Below, piece after piece: positions 34,911-43,468 of a stretch of 64,000 nt of DNA (its first letter is position 1; the number at the start of each line of letters is the position of its first letter). This DNA comes from Bacteroidales bacterium (GTDB taxonomy: Bacteria > Bacteroidota > Bacteroidia > Bacteroidales > UBA932), in contig JAFPWX010000018.1 in NCBI GenBank assembly GCA_017412645.1, positions 1-64,000 on the forward strand, given 5' to 3'. The position numbers were made by a program, and so were the translations under genes. The notes under the pieces were generated by a model. It saw only the letters and a program-made list of their open reading frames with translations. It was not told the DNA's origin and searched no databases.

Positions 34911-35342
34911 TTATGCTATGATGGCGATGTCGGCGCCTTCGAGAATGGAGTCGCCCTTTTTGACGAAGATTTTGCTGACGGTGCCGTCGGCCTCGGAGAG
35001 GATTTCGTTCTCCATTTTCATTGCTTCCAGCACAGCCACCTTCTGGCCGCGCTTCACGGGAGCGCCTTCTGCAACGCAGACGTCTATCACCACTCCGGGG
35101 AGAGGGGAGACAATCTTTTTGCCGCCAGCGGGGGCAGCAGCGGGTGCGCTTGTGGGAGCGGCAGCCGGTGCCGGGTTTGCGGCCTGCGCGACCGGGGCTG
35201 TGGCGGGGGCCGATGCCGGAGCGTTTTCAATCTCTACGCTGTAGGATGCGCCGTTCACGGTTACGTCGGCAACACCAGCGTTAATGCCATTTACGGAAAC
35301 CTCATAGGGCTTGCCGTTGATTTTGAATTTATAACTTGTCAT
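34911..35342 (-). CDS. mmdC: Biotin carboxyl-carrier subunit of the decarboxylase
   Basis: A 143-residue carrier: an N-terminal beta-rich region, an Ala/Pro linker (about residues 42-75), and a biotinyl domain with VLEAMKMENEI, whose central Lys is biotinylated. It shuttles the CO2 unit from MmdA to the membrane subunit MmdB. Overlaps the gamma-like subunit by 4 bp. Confidence 0.95.
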   Translation of the reverse strand: MTSYKFKINGKPYEVSVNGINAGVADVTVNGASYSVEIENAPASAPATAPVAQAANPAPAAAPTSAPAAAPAGGKKIVSPLPGVVIDVCVAEGAPVKRGQKVAVLEAMKMENEILSEADGTVSKIFVKKGDSILEGADIAIIA

Positions 35343-35779
35343 TTGAGCGGATTGTTGCGGAATCTGAGTGCGGGGGAGTCCCAGGCAGAGGGAGCCCTGC
35401 GAATGGTTATGGTATAGGGTTCGGAGTCGTGTACGCCACCTCCGAGGTACATTGCAAGCGCGGTTGCTATGGCTACCGGAACTTCTTCTCCGGCTTCTGC
35501 TTCAAGAGCCAGGGCGATGGCAGCTGCAATCTCGCCTTCGGGCTCCTTGCCTGCCTTGCGGCGGGGCTTGCGGGGCGCTTTTGGAGCAGCTTTCCTGGCT
35601 TCCGCAGACATGGAGATTCGGCCCACGAGGGAGAATGCGGCGTACAGGATTACCAGAGCCGAGAATACCACGGTGACAGCGATGAGAGCGAGCGTCCAAC
35701 CGTGAGGGTCGGTTTCCTGCATGCGCTTTGCGCCCTCGGTGAGGGTGGAAGTCTGCAACAGTATGAAGAGCGGATTCAT
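35339..35779 (-). CDS. OadG-like gamma/delta subunit of the decarboxylase
   Basis: A 146-residue protein with one membrane helix (about residues 28-50, LALIAVTVVFSALVILYAAFSLVG), then a Lys/Pro/Ala-rich linker and an Ala-rich segment. OadG-type subunits bridge the membrane and cytosolic parts. Its ATG overlaps the mmdA stop (TGATG), as expected in this operon. Divergent C-terminal sequence is normal for the family. Confidence 0.85.
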   Translation of the reverse strand: MNPLFILLQTSTLTEGAKRMQETDPHGWTLALIAVTVVFSALVILYAAFSLVGRISMSAEARKAAPKAPRKPRRKAGKEPEGEIAAAIALALEAEAGEEVPVAIATALAMYLGGGVHDSEPYTITIRRAPSAWDSPALRFRNNPLK

Positions 35780-37335
35780 CAGAGCGGCAGGTTGTCGTGT
35801 TTTTTGGCCGGGATTGTCTGCTTCTTGCCTTCGAGGGCGCAGAGGGCGCGGATGACACGGAAGCGGGTATTGCGGGGCTCGATCACATCTTCGATGTAGC
35901 CCTTCTGAGCGGCCTGATACGGATTATTGAAGAGCTCTTCGTATTCGGCCTTCTTTTCTGCACGGATTTCGGAAGCATGGGCAGGGTCGGCTTTGATATC
36001 CTTGGCATAGAGCACATCCACCGCGCCGTCGGCTCCCATGACAGCAATCTGGGCCGTGGGCCAGGCGTAGTTGATGTCGCCTCGCAGCTGCTTGCAGCTC
36101 ATGACGATATGCGCTCCGCCGTAGGCTTTACGAAGGGTGACCGTGACCTTGGGAACCGTGGCTTCGCCGTATGCGTAGAGGAGCTTGGCGCCATTCTGGA
36201 TGACTGCGCCGTATTCCTGCTGGGTGCCGGGAAGGAAGCCCGGAACGTCCACGAGGGTGACAAGCGGAATGTTGAAGGCGTCGCAGAAGCGTACGAATCT
36301 GGCGGCCTTGCGTGAGGCATTGATATCCAGCACACCGGCCAGCATCTGCGGCTGGTTGGCCACTATGCCCACGCTGCGGCCACCCATGTGTGCGAAGCCA
36401 ACTATGATGTTGCGGGCGAATTCGCGGTGAACCTCAAAGAAGTCTCCGTCGTCCACGATCTCACGTATGACTCCGTACATGTCGTATGCCTTGTTGGGAT
36501 TGTCGGGTATTATGGAGTTGAGGCTGTCGGATACTCTGCCAACGGGATCGGCCGTTTCCCTTACCGGGGACAGCTCCATGTTATTCTGGGGCAGATAGCT
36601 GAGAAGCTTCTTGATAGTCTCAATTCCTTCCTGCTCGTTCTCTGCCGCAAAGTCAGCCACGCCGCTCTTGCTGGCATGCACGGACGCTCCGCCCAACTCC
36701 TCCGGGGTGACCTCTTCTCCTGTGACGCTCTTCACTACGGCAGGTCCGGTGAGGAACATGTAGGAAGTGTTCTTTACCATGAGGGTGAAGTCCGTGAGGG
36801 CGGGGGAATAAACGGCTCCGCCGGCGCAAGGGCCGAAAATGCCCGATATCTGGGGAACTACGCCGCTGGCAAGGATATTATGCTCGAAAATGTCGCCATA
36901 GCCTGCAAGAGCGTCGATGCCTTCCTGGATACGGGCGCCACCGCTGTCGTTGAGTCCAATAACGGGGGCTCCGGCGGCAATGGCCATATCCATTACCTTG
37001 CATATCTTTTCCGACATGGTTTTGCTGAGTGAACCTCCGCTTACTGTGAAGTCCTGGGCGTAGACGAAGACGGTGCGGCCGCCGATGGTGCCGCGGCCGG
37101 TTACCACTCCGTCGCCATAAGGATGGCTCTTGTCCATGCCGAAGTTGGTGCAGCGATGGGTTACGAACATGTCGAACTCCTCGAAGGAACCTTCGTCCAG
37201 CAGGAGGGCCAGCCTCTCACGTGCCGTGAGTTTGCCCTTCTCGTGCTGAGCGTCGATTCGCGCCTGGCCTCCGGCCACCTTTGCGGCAGCCCTGCGTTCG
37301 ACCAATTTTGCAATCTGTTCTTCCTGAATGCTCAT
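35779..37335 (-). CDS. mmdA: Methylmalonyl-CoA decarboxylase alpha subunit (carboxyltransferase)
   Basis: A 518-residue acyl-CoA carboxyltransferase. Two crotonase-like halves are seen: [46 protein letters not shown] and [17 protein letters not shown] in the first; [49 protein letters not shown] in the second. It moves the carboxyl of methylmalonyl-CoA to biotin, releasing propionyl-CoA. The propionyl-CoA carboxylase beta chain is very similar, but the oadG-mmdC-mmdB neighbours settle the role. The start is the ATG at 37335 ([11 protein letters not shown]); the longer frame runs into recF. No epimerase gene (mce) precedes it. Confidence 0.94.
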   Translation of the reverse strand: MSIQEEQIAKLVERRAAAKVAGGQARIDAQHEKGKLTARERLALLLDEGSFEEFDMFVTHRCTNFGMDKSHPYGDGVVTGRGTIGGRTVFVYAQDFTVSGGSLSKTMSEKICKVMDMAIAAGAPVIGLNDSGGARIQEGIDALAGYGDIFEHNILASGVVPQISGIFGPCAGGAVYSPALTDFTLMVKNTSYMFLTGPAVVKSVTGEEVTPEELGGASVHASKSGVADFAAENEQEGIETIKKLLSYLPQNNMELSPVRETADPVGRVSDSLNSIIPDNPNKAYDMYGVIREIVDDGDFFEVHREFARNIIVGFAHMGGRSVGIVANQPQMLAGVLDINASRKAARFVRFCDAFNIPLVTLVDVPGFLPGTQQEYGAVIQNGAKLLYAYGEATVPKVTVTLRKAYGGAHIVMSCKQLRGDINYAWPTAQIAVMGADGAVDVLYAKDIKADPAHASEIRAEKKAEYEELFNNPYQAAQKGYIEDVIEPRNTRFRVIRALCALEGKKQTIPAKKHDNLPL

Positions 37336-37355
37336 ACGCGTTTGATAATTGGCTA

Positions 37356-37363
37356 CAAATTTA
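37356..37363 (-). promoter_or_regulatory. -7 box for the mmdA operon
   Basis: TAAATTTG on the minus strand, 20 nt before the ATG at 37335; back to back with the recF box (12 bp apart). Confidence 0.6.
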
Positions 37364-37375
37364 GTAAAAAATTCA

Positions 37376-37383
37376 TATATTTG
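37376..37383 (+). promoter_or_regulatory. -7 box for recF-dciA-pdxB
   Basis: TATATTTG, 16 nt before the ATG at 37400. A TTG at 37349-37351 is a possible but distant -33 element. Confidence 0.6.
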
Positions 37384-37399
37384 TAAGACGTTAAAACCT

Positions 37400-38488
37400 A
37401 TGCCTGTACTCCGAAAAATAGTGGTCCAGAATTTCCGCAACATAGAACTGCAGGAACTGGACTTTTCCGCTAAACTCAACTGCATTACAGGCGGTAACGG
37501 AGAAGGCAAGACAAACCTGCTGGACGCAATCTGGTACCTCTCCATGACCAAGAGCGCCTTCACGCCAGATCGTTTGAACATTCGTTACGGAGCCCCTTCG
37601 TTCGCCATATCCGGTACCTATGATCTCTCGTCCGGACTCAGTACCCGCATCGCCATTCAGATGGATGCAGAAAAGAAGATTCGCCGCGACGACAAACCAT
37701 ATGCCCGGCGTTCCGAGCATATCGGGCTGCTGCCTGTGGTAATGGTCTCACCGTCGGATGTTACGATGGTAAGTGAATCGGGAGACGAACGCCGCCGTTT
37801 TGCCAATTCCGTCATTTCTCAGATGGACAGGGAGTATCTCGATGCCGTTCAACAGTACAACCGTTTGCTGTCACAGCGTAACAGTCTGCTCCGCAGTGGT
37901 TCTCCAGACGAGGGGCTCCTGGACGTTATGGACGAAAAACTTTCGCCTCTTGCAGAGCGTATAAGTGCGGGGAGAGAAGCTTTCGCCAAAGGAATTGCCC
38001 CTCTGGTAAAAGACTTCTACGAGCGAATCTCCGGCGGAAGGGAAACCGTGTCCGTGCGTTACCGTACTCAGCTTGAGAAAGCCTCCTTCAAAGATCTGAT
38101 GGCGGAAAACCGGCAGCGTGACCTCGCTCTTGGATTCACCTTCGCCGGTGTTCAGAGAGATGATTTCGCCTTCGAGATGAACGGCCATGCCATTCGCAAC
38201 TGCGGCAGCCAGGGACAGCAGAAGAGTTTCCTCGTGGCGCTCAAGTTCGCGCAGTATGGCATTATGAAGGAACGCTCCGGGGTGGCCCCGATTCTCCTTC
38301 TGGACGACCTGTTTGACAAATTGGACATGGGACGCGTTCAGAACCTGCTCCAGACGGTGGCAGGCGAGGACTTCGGCCAGATTTTCCTGTCGGATAGCAA
38401 TAAGCTCAGAGTCAACAGCATAGTGGATTCCATCACGGAAGACCGCAGTTATTTTGAGGCTGCAGGAGGGGTCTTTACACGACTGTGA
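37400..38488 (+). CDS. recF: DNA replication/repair protein RecF
   Basis: RecF loads RecA at single-strand gaps. The 362-residue SMC-like ATPase has Walker [16 protein letters not shown], the [14 protein letters not shown] signature and Walker [13 protein letters not shown]. The start is the ATG at 37400 ([16 protein letters not shown]), which matches the family N-terminus. The next gene overlaps by 4 bp (GTGA); recF-dciA adjacency is widespread in bacteria. Confidence 0.96.
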   Translation: MPVLRKIVVQNFRNIELQELDFSAKLNCITGGNGEGKTNLLDAIWYLSMTKSAFTPDRLNIRYGAPSFAISGTYDLSSGLSTRIAIQMDAEKKIRRDDKPYARRSEHIGLLPVVMVSPSDVTMVSESGDERRRFANSVISQMDREYLDAVQQYNRLLSQRNSLLRSGSPDEGLLDVMDEKLSPLAERISAGREAFAKGIAPLVKDFYERISGGRETVSVRYRTQLEKASFKDLMAENRQRDLALGFTFAGVQRDDFAFEMNGHAIRNCGSQGQQKSFLVALKFAQYGIMKERSGVAPILLLDDLFDKLDMGRVQNLLQTVAGEDFGQIFLSDSNKLRVNSIVDSITEDRSYFEAAGGVFTRL

Positions 38489-38811
38489 GCCGTCTTTCTC
38501 CCAAAAATGCCCTTCCCATATCGGAAGTGCTCCGCGAGATGTTTCGCAGCTCCGGGGCGGCCGCCACGCATAATGGCCGCCGCATTTTCGCAGCCTGGGA
38601 CGAGGCTTCGGGTGCGGGGGCGTATACCATACGCCGTTTTTTCCGCGATGGAGTGCTGTACATAACCATGAAGTCGTCGGTGTTGGCCACTCAGCTTTCC
38701 ATGCAGAGAGACGCCCTCACCGAAAAGATAAACGCCATTCTGTCGGACGACCCCCTGTTCATCAGGGAAGACTCCCACACCGGATTCGTAAAAGAACTCA
38801 GAATAAAATGA
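38485..38811 (+). CDS. DciA/DUF721-family protein
   Basis: A 108-residue DUF721 protein. LFREMF-type start (ISEVLREMFRSSG), central AAWDEASG.GAYTIRRFFRDGVLYITMKSSVLATQLSMQRDALTEKIN and EDSHTGFVKELRIK are recognisable. DciA proteins assist loading of the replicative helicase in bacteria lacking DnaC. It starts with GTG inside the recF end and overlaps pdxB by 4 bp. Confidence 0.85.
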   Translation: MSRLSPKNALPISEVLREMFRSSGAAATHNGRRIFAAWDEASGAGAYTIRRFFRDGVLYITMKSSVLATQLSMQRDALTEKINAILSDDPLFIREDSHTGFVKELRIK

Positions 38812-39842
38812 AGATAGTAGCGGATGCCACCATACCCTTTCTGAAGGGAGTCTTCGAACCATACGGCGAAGTGGTTTACATGCAGGGGACCGAGATGCGG
38901 CGGGAGCATTTAATGGACGCCGACGCGCTCATAGTCCGTAGCCGCACGCGTTGCACTCCGCATCTGCTGGAAGGTACACAGGTGAAGATTATCGCTTCCG
39001 CAACCATCGGCACAGACCATATAGATATGCCCTGGTGCCGGGAGAATGGAATCTATGTTCAGAATGCGCCCGGCTGTAAATCAGGAGGAGTTCTTAACTA
39101 TTTCTTTTCTGCCCTCTATGGAGCTGCGGCTCGCAAAAGCATACCTCTTGCCGGAGCAACTCTCGGCATCATCGGAGTGGGGCATGTAGGCTCCAGAATC
39201 GAGTTGGTAGCTCGAACCCTGGGATTCCATGTGCTTATGTACGATCCTCCGAGGGCGGAGACGGAGGGCCCGCAGCAGTTCTGTGCCCTTGACTACCTTC
39301 TGGAGAATTCCGATGTAGTAACCCTTCATGCTCCGCTTACCGAGGAAACAAGGTATATGGCGAACGCTGAGTTTTTCGCCAAAATGAAAATGGGAGCGTT
39401 TTTCGTGAACACCGCGCGCGGCGAAATGGTGGTGGAAGACGCCCTCATGGAGGCCATCCCGCGTCTTGGGCCTGTCATCATCGACACCTGGAACCATGAA
39501 CCGAATATCAACCAGACGCTTATGAGCATGGTGGATATAGCCACCCCTCATATCGCCGGTTATTCCTATCAGGGAAAACAGCAGGGTACGGCGGCGGTGG
39601 TAAGGGCCGTGGCCCGTTTCTTCGGGATTCCTGAACTCTACGACTTCTTCCCGGTCACCGATGTGGCTGAACTGGAGGCTGTGCACCTCGACGTGGCCGA
39701 CCTCAGTCAGGGACAGATAGCTTCGCTTTTCCAGTACAATTACCCTATCTTTACGGACGATTTCCTCTTCCGCACGAATCCCGACGGATTCGAACAACTG
39801 CGGAGGGACTATCGCTATCGCAGGGAGTTCTACATAGACTAA
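38808..39842 (+). CDS. pdxB: 4-phosphoerythronate dehydrogenase
   Basis: Second step of DXP-independent pyridoxal-5'-phosphate synthesis. The 344-residue D-2-hydroxyacid dehydrogenase has the PdxB-type N-terminus MKIVADATIPFLKGVF, RSRTRC and the NAD loop LGIIGVGHVGSRI. Catalytic residues lie in NTARGEMV (Arg), WNHEPNI (Glu) and ATPHIAGYSYQGK (His). The C-terminal PdxB dimerisation domain is partly visible. Overlaps dciA by 4 bp; the DUF4301 gene follows after 13 bp. Confidence 0.93.
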   Translation: MKIVADATIPFLKGVFEPYGEVVYMQGTEMRREHLMDADALIVRSRTRCTPHLLEGTQVKIIASATIGTDHIDMPWCRENGIYVQNAPGCKSGGVLNYFFSALYGAAARKSIPLAGATLGIIGVGHVGSRIELVARTLGFHVLMYDPPRAETEGPQQFCALDYLLENSDVVTLHAPLTEETRYMANAEFFAKMKMGAFFVNTARGEMVVEDALMEAIPRLGPVIIDTWNHEPNINQTLMSMVDIATPHIAGYSYQGKQQGTAAVVRAVARFFGIPELYDFFPVTDVAELEAVHLDVADLSQGQIASLFQYNYPIFTDDFLFRTNPDGFEQLRRDYRYRREFYID

Positions 39843-39855
39843 AACTTTGATAACC

Positions 39856-41277
39856 ATGACAATAGAAGAACAAATCGAATGCTTTAAAAGGGGTTTCCCC
39901 TGGCTCGAAATCGTCGCGCCCGCAACTCCGGCGAGAGGTATTGAAGTTACAACGGAAGAAAGCCGAAACGAGTGTGTGGACTATGCTTCCAAGGCAAAGG
40001 TAGCCGGCAAGGTGAAGTTCGTCCCGGCATCCGGTGCCGCTTCCCGCATGTTCAAGGATATCTTCGCGGGAATGGAGAAGCCCAACGACAGTGTCCGGCG
40101 TCTCACTGCTGAGATATCCCATTTCGCGTTCGGGGATCCCGCCATCTTCGGCTCTCCCGCCGCAGGGGACGATGCCGACTGCACTCGCACGGCTCGTCTG
40201 CTTCTCACCGACGAGGGCCTGGGCTACGGTAGCAAGCCCAAGGGCGTGCTCCTCTTCCATCGTTACGAAAACGAATGCCGCACCGCTTTCGCGGAGCATC
40301 TTGTGGAAGGACAGGAGTATATGCGGAACGCCGATGGAAGTGTGAATCTGGTGTTCACCATCTCCCCGGAACACAAGGCCCTCTTCGAAGCGGCTCTGGA
40401 GGCGGTCAAGAATGAATATGAAAAGCGCTATGGAGTGCGCTACAAGATAGATTTCACCTATCAGGATCCGGAAACCAACACCATCGCTGTGGATATGGAC
40501 AACGAACCTTTCCGTTGCGAAGACGGTACGGTTCTCCGCCGCCCAGCCGGTCACGGAGCCCTCATCTACAACCTGAATGCACTTGAGCAGGAACTTGTAA
40601 GCATCAAGAATATCGACAACGTGGCTGTGGAAAGGCTGCTCCCCGTTACTTCCCTGTACAAGCAGGTGCTGATGGGCCGTGCCCTAGAGTTGCGCGATGC
40701 CATCTTCGCTTTCCTTCGCCGTATGGACGAAGGGGTTTCGAAGGAACTGCTGGACGAAATCGAGCGTTGGCTTGATGAAACCCTCTGCATCCGTTTCGAC
40801 GCCCTTCCCGAGTCTCTGGAAGAGAGGGCCGCAGTGCTCCGCTCCAAGCTCGACAGGCCCATCCGCGTCTGCGGAATGGTGCGTAACCTGGGTGAGCCGG
40901 GTGGCGGTCCTTTCATTGTAAAGGGCCCCGACGGCAGCACTTCACTGCAGATTCTCGAGAGCGTCCAGATCAATATGGACGATCCTCATGCCGCTGGAGC
41001 GCTTGCCGGCGCTACCCACTTCAACCCGGTGGATCTGGTATGCTGCCTGCGCAACTATCGCGGCGAGAAATTCGACCTGCTGAGTCATGTGGACAGCAAC
41101 GCCGGTTTCATCTCCTTCAAGAGTTATCAGGGCCGCGAGCTCAAGGCCCTCGAACTCCCCGGCCTGTGGAACGGTGCCATGAGCGACTGGAACACCCTCT
41201 TTGTGGAAGTGCCCGTGGAAACATTTAACCCGGTGAAGGTGGTGCTCGACCTGCTCCGCGAAGCGCATCAAAATTAG
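39856..41277 (+). CDS. DUF4301 protein of unknown function
   Basis: A 473-residue cytosolic protein of the DUF4301 family, found mostly in Bacteroidota. The family-like glycine/serine motif KFVPASGAASRMFKD near residue 60 recalls nucleotide-sugar pyrophosphorylase loops. GYGSKPKGVLLFHRY and RRPAGHGALIYNLN further suggest a nucleotidyltransferase-like fold. This is inference; no activity is known to me. The ATG at 39856 is preferred over 39847. Probably the last gene of the recF operon. Confidence 0.8.
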   Translation: MTIEEQIECFKRGFPWLEIVAPATPARGIEVTTEESRNECVDYASKAKVAGKVKFVPASGAASRMFKDIFAGMEKPNDSVRRLTAEISHFAFGDPAIFGSPAAGDDADCTRTARLLLTDEGLGYGSKPKGVLLFHRYENECRTAFAEHLVEGQEYMRNADGSVNLVFTISPEHKALFEAALEAVKNEYEKRYGVRYKIDFTYQDPETNTIAVDMDNEPFRCEDGTVLRRPAGHGALIYNLNALEQELVSIKNIDNVAVERLLPVTSLYKQVLMGRALELRDAIFAFLRRMDEGVSKELLDEIERWLDETLCIRFDALPESLEERAAVLRSKLDRPIRVCGMVRNLGEPGGGPFIVKGPDGSTSLQILESVQINMDDPHAAGALAGATHFNPVDLVCCLRNYRGEKFDLLSHVDSNAGFISFKSYQGRELKALELPGLWNGAMSDWNTLFVEVPVETFNPVKVVLDLLREAHQN

Positions 41278-41302
41278 AATTGCATATTTGCTCGAAATTG
41301 CC

Positions 41303-41310
41303 TATTTTTG
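41303..41310 (+). promoter_or_regulatory. -7 box for the TPR membrane-protein gene
   Basis: TATTTTTG, 31 nt before the ATG at 41342. It separates this gene and yebC from the upstream operon. Confidence 0.55.
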
Positions 41311-41341
41311 CGGGCTTTTCAGAACAAACAAAGAAATCAAT

Positions 41342-42019
41342 ATGGCAACCAAAGAAAAGACCAAGATCGAAGAACGTCAGGAGAACACCGTAGAGCAGCT
41401 CTCCCGTATCGAACAGTTCTACGAAGAGAACAAAAAGTGGGTTTGGGGAGTAGTTATCGGCATCCTCGTGATATGGCTCGCAACCCTCGCTTATAACCGT
41501 TATGTCTATCAGCCCAAGTGCGCGGAAGCTCAGGAGCAGGCCTTCCCGGCCGAAGCCAGTTTCGCGGAAGGGGAGTACGAGCTTGCGCTTAACGGCGACG
41601 GCAACGTGCTCGGCTTCGCCCAGATTATCGACGATTACGGTACTAAGGCCGGCAAGGCCATGTACCTCTACGCCGGTATCTGCGAACTCCAGCTCGGCAA
41701 CAACGAGGAAGCGATCAAGTATCTCGCAAAGTACAACGGCAAGGAGCCCATCCTCAAGGCCCGTGCCCTTTCCTGCCAGGCAGACGCCTATGTCGGCCTC
41801 GAGGAATACGGAAAGGCCGTTTCCCTCTACAAGAAGGCTCTGGCTGTGAACGAGAAGAACGACTTCAACTCCACCATCCTCTTCAAGGAAGGCCTGGCCC
41901 TCAAGGCCCTCGGCAAGAAGGCCGAAGCCCTCGCATGCTACAAGGCCATCATGGACAAGTATCCTCAGAGCATCGAGGCCTACGACATCGACCGTTACAT
42001 TGCAGAAGTAAGCGAATAA
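41342..42019 (+). CDS. Membrane-anchored TPR protein
   Basis: A 225-residue protein with a charged N-terminus, one membrane helix (about residues 34-54, WGVVIGILVIWLATLAY) and TPR-like repeats outside (AMYLYAGICELQLGNNEEAIKYLAKY, GLALKALGKKAEALACYKAIMDKYP). The layout matches YfgM-like periplasmic chaperone helpers, but that equivalence is tentative. The start at 41342 leaves a normal leader after the -7 box. yebC follows by 1 bp. Confidence 0.85.
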   Translation: MATKEKTKIEERQENTVEQLSRIEQFYEENKKWVWGVVIGILVIWLATLAYNRYVYQPKCAEAQEQAFPAEASFAEGEYELALNGDGNVLGFAQIIDDYGTKAGKAMYLYAGICELQLGNNEEAIKYLAKYNGKEPILKARALSCQADAYVGLEEYGKAVSLYKKALAVNEKNDFNSTILFKEGLALKALGKKAEALACYKAIMDKYPQSIEAYDIDRYIAEVSE

Positions 42020-42020
42020 T

Positions 42021-42776
42021 ATGGGACGCGCATTCGAGTTCCGCAAGGAACGCAAAATGAAAAGGTGGGGTCACATGGCCCGTACCTTTACCAAACTCGG
42101 TAAGGAAATCACTATCGCCGTTAAGCAGGGTGGCCCCGACGTCACCGGCAACCCGCGCCTCCGCGCCCTCATGGCTGAGGCCCGCAGCGAGCAGATGCCC
42201 AAGGAAAACATCGAGCGTGCCATCAAGAAGGCCACCGAGAGCAAGCAGGGCGACTTCAAGGAGGTTATTTACGAAGGCTACGGCCCGTTCGGAATAGCCA
42301 TCCTGGTGGAAACCGCAACCGACAACACCACCCGCACCGTCGCCAACGTCCGCAGCTATTTCAACAAGTGCGGCGGCACCCTCGGCACCAGCGGCAGCGT
42401 GTCCTTCATGTTCGACCACAAGTGCGTGTTCCGCATCAAGGAGACCGAAGGCATGGATCTCGAAGAACTCGAGCTTGAGCTCATCGACTACGGTGCTGAA
42501 GAGGTTTTCGACGAGGTCGTGGAAGACAAGGACGGCAACGAAAGCAAGGAAGTGGTCATCTATGGTGACTATCCTTCCTACGGAGCCATCCAGAAGTTCA
42601 TCGAGGACAAGGGCTACGAACTCGTTTCCGGCGGCTTCGAGCGTATTCCCACGACTGAACTCAAGGAGGTCACTGCGGAGCAGCGCTCCACGATTGACAA
42701 GCTCGTGGGCCTTCTGGAGGACGACGAGGACGTTACCAACGTTTACACGACGATGAAGCCGGGCGAGGAAGAGTAA
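42021..42776 (+). CDS. YebC/PmpR-family protein
   Basis: A 251-residue TACO1/YebC-type protein. The N-terminus MGRAFEFRKERKMKRWGHMARTFTKLGKEITIAVKQGGPD and the GTSGSVSFMFDHKCVF and TTELKEV segments are family hallmarks. Members act as transcriptional regulators or ease ribosome stalling at proline stretches. Co-transcribed with the TPR membrane protein. The mtnN gene ends 1 bp after it on the other strand. Confidence 0.92.
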   Translation: MGRAFEFRKERKMKRWGHMARTFTKLGKEITIAVKQGGPDVTGNPRLRALMAEARSEQMPKENIERAIKKATESKQGDFKEVIYEGYGPFGIAILVETATDNTTRTVANVRSYFNKCGGTLGTSGSVSFMFDHKCVFRIKETEGMDLEELELELIDYGAEEVFDEVVEDKDGNESKEVVIYGDYPSYGAIQKFIEDKGYELVSGGFERIPTTELKEVTAEQRSTIDKLVGLLEDDEDVTNVYTTMKPGEEE

Positions 42777-43427
42777 TCAGATCTTCTCCGGCAGACTTTC
42801 CAGGAATCGGCGGACGGCTTCGAAAGAGTCGTCCGCTACTGTTTTCCAGAAGTCGTCGTACTCGGCCTGATGATTCTCACCGGCACGGTCGGAAATGATG
42901 CGGAGGCTCATGAACGGCACTCCGTGTATATGGCAGGTCTGTGCGAGGGCTCCCGACTCCATATCCACCGCAGCGGCTTCCGGGAAGTGGGAGAGTATGG
43001 CATTGGCTTCGGCTACATTTGAGATGAAAAAGTCGCCGCTGGCCATAAGACCGCCTGTAGCGCCGGCTTCGAGGGCTTTGGCGTAGAGCGTAGGATTGCA
43101 GGTGAAGCGCTCGGGAAGGCCCTGAATCTGGCCGTAGGCGTTGCCTTCGCCGCACCAGACGTCGTGATATACTACTTCCTTTGCGGCAAATAGGTCCAGC
43201 GTGCCGAGATCCCTGCTGAGCCCGCCGGCGACACCGCTGCTCACGAGGCAGTCGAGAGGATATTCGTTGATGAAAGCCTGAGCGCCAAGGGCGGCATTTA
43301 CCTTGCCCATTCCGCTGTGGCGAACTATCACTTCGTTGACACCGATACGGCCTTCGCTGCGGCCGCCAAGAAGGTTCTTAATCTGCTGATACTCGCCATC
43401 GAGGGCGACGATTATACCTATTCTCAT
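42777..43427 (-). CDS. mtnN: 5'-methylthioadenosine/S-adenosylhomocysteine nucleosidase
   Basis: Cleaves MTA/SAH, clearing methyl-transfer by-products. The 216-residue PNP-fold protein shows the start MRIGIIVALDGEYQQI, SGVAGGLS, ASGDFFIS and AVDMESGALAQTC with the purine-binding Met-Glu pair, then LRIISDRAG with the catalytic Asp. A consensus -7 box lies 7 nt upstream, giving leaderless geometry. Divergent from ettA. Confidence 0.93.
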   Translation of the reverse strand: MRIGIIVALDGEYQQIKNLLGGRSEGRIGVNEVIVRHSGMGKVNAALGAQAFINEYPLDCLVSSGVAGGLSRDLGTLDLFAAKEVVYHDVWCGEGNAYGQIQGLPERFTCNPTLYAKALEAGATGGLMASGDFFISNVAEANAILSHFPEAAAVDMESGALAQTCHIHGVPFMSLRIISDRAGENHQAEYDDFWKTVADDSFEAVRRFLESLPEKI

Positions 43428-43434
43428 AACTTTG

Positions 43435-43442
43435 CAAAGATA
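43435..43442 (-). promoter_or_regulatory. -7 box for mtnN
   Basis: TATCTTTG on the minus strand, 7 nt before the ATG at 43427. Confidence 0.6.
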
Positions 43443-43453
43443 CTAATAATTCG

Positions 43454-43461
43454 TATCTTTA
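43454..43461 (+). promoter_or_regulatory. Near-consensus -7 box for ettA
   Basis: TATCTTTA (one mismatch), 7 nt before the ATG at 43469. It mirrors the mtnN box 11 bp away. Confidence 0.45.
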
Positions 43462-43468
43462 CCGTGTT

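Noticed and set aside
35779-37581. Longer mmdA start at 37581
   Set aside because: The extra N-terminus overlaps recF coding sequence on the other strand and both promoters; family proteins begin near [11 protein letters not shown].
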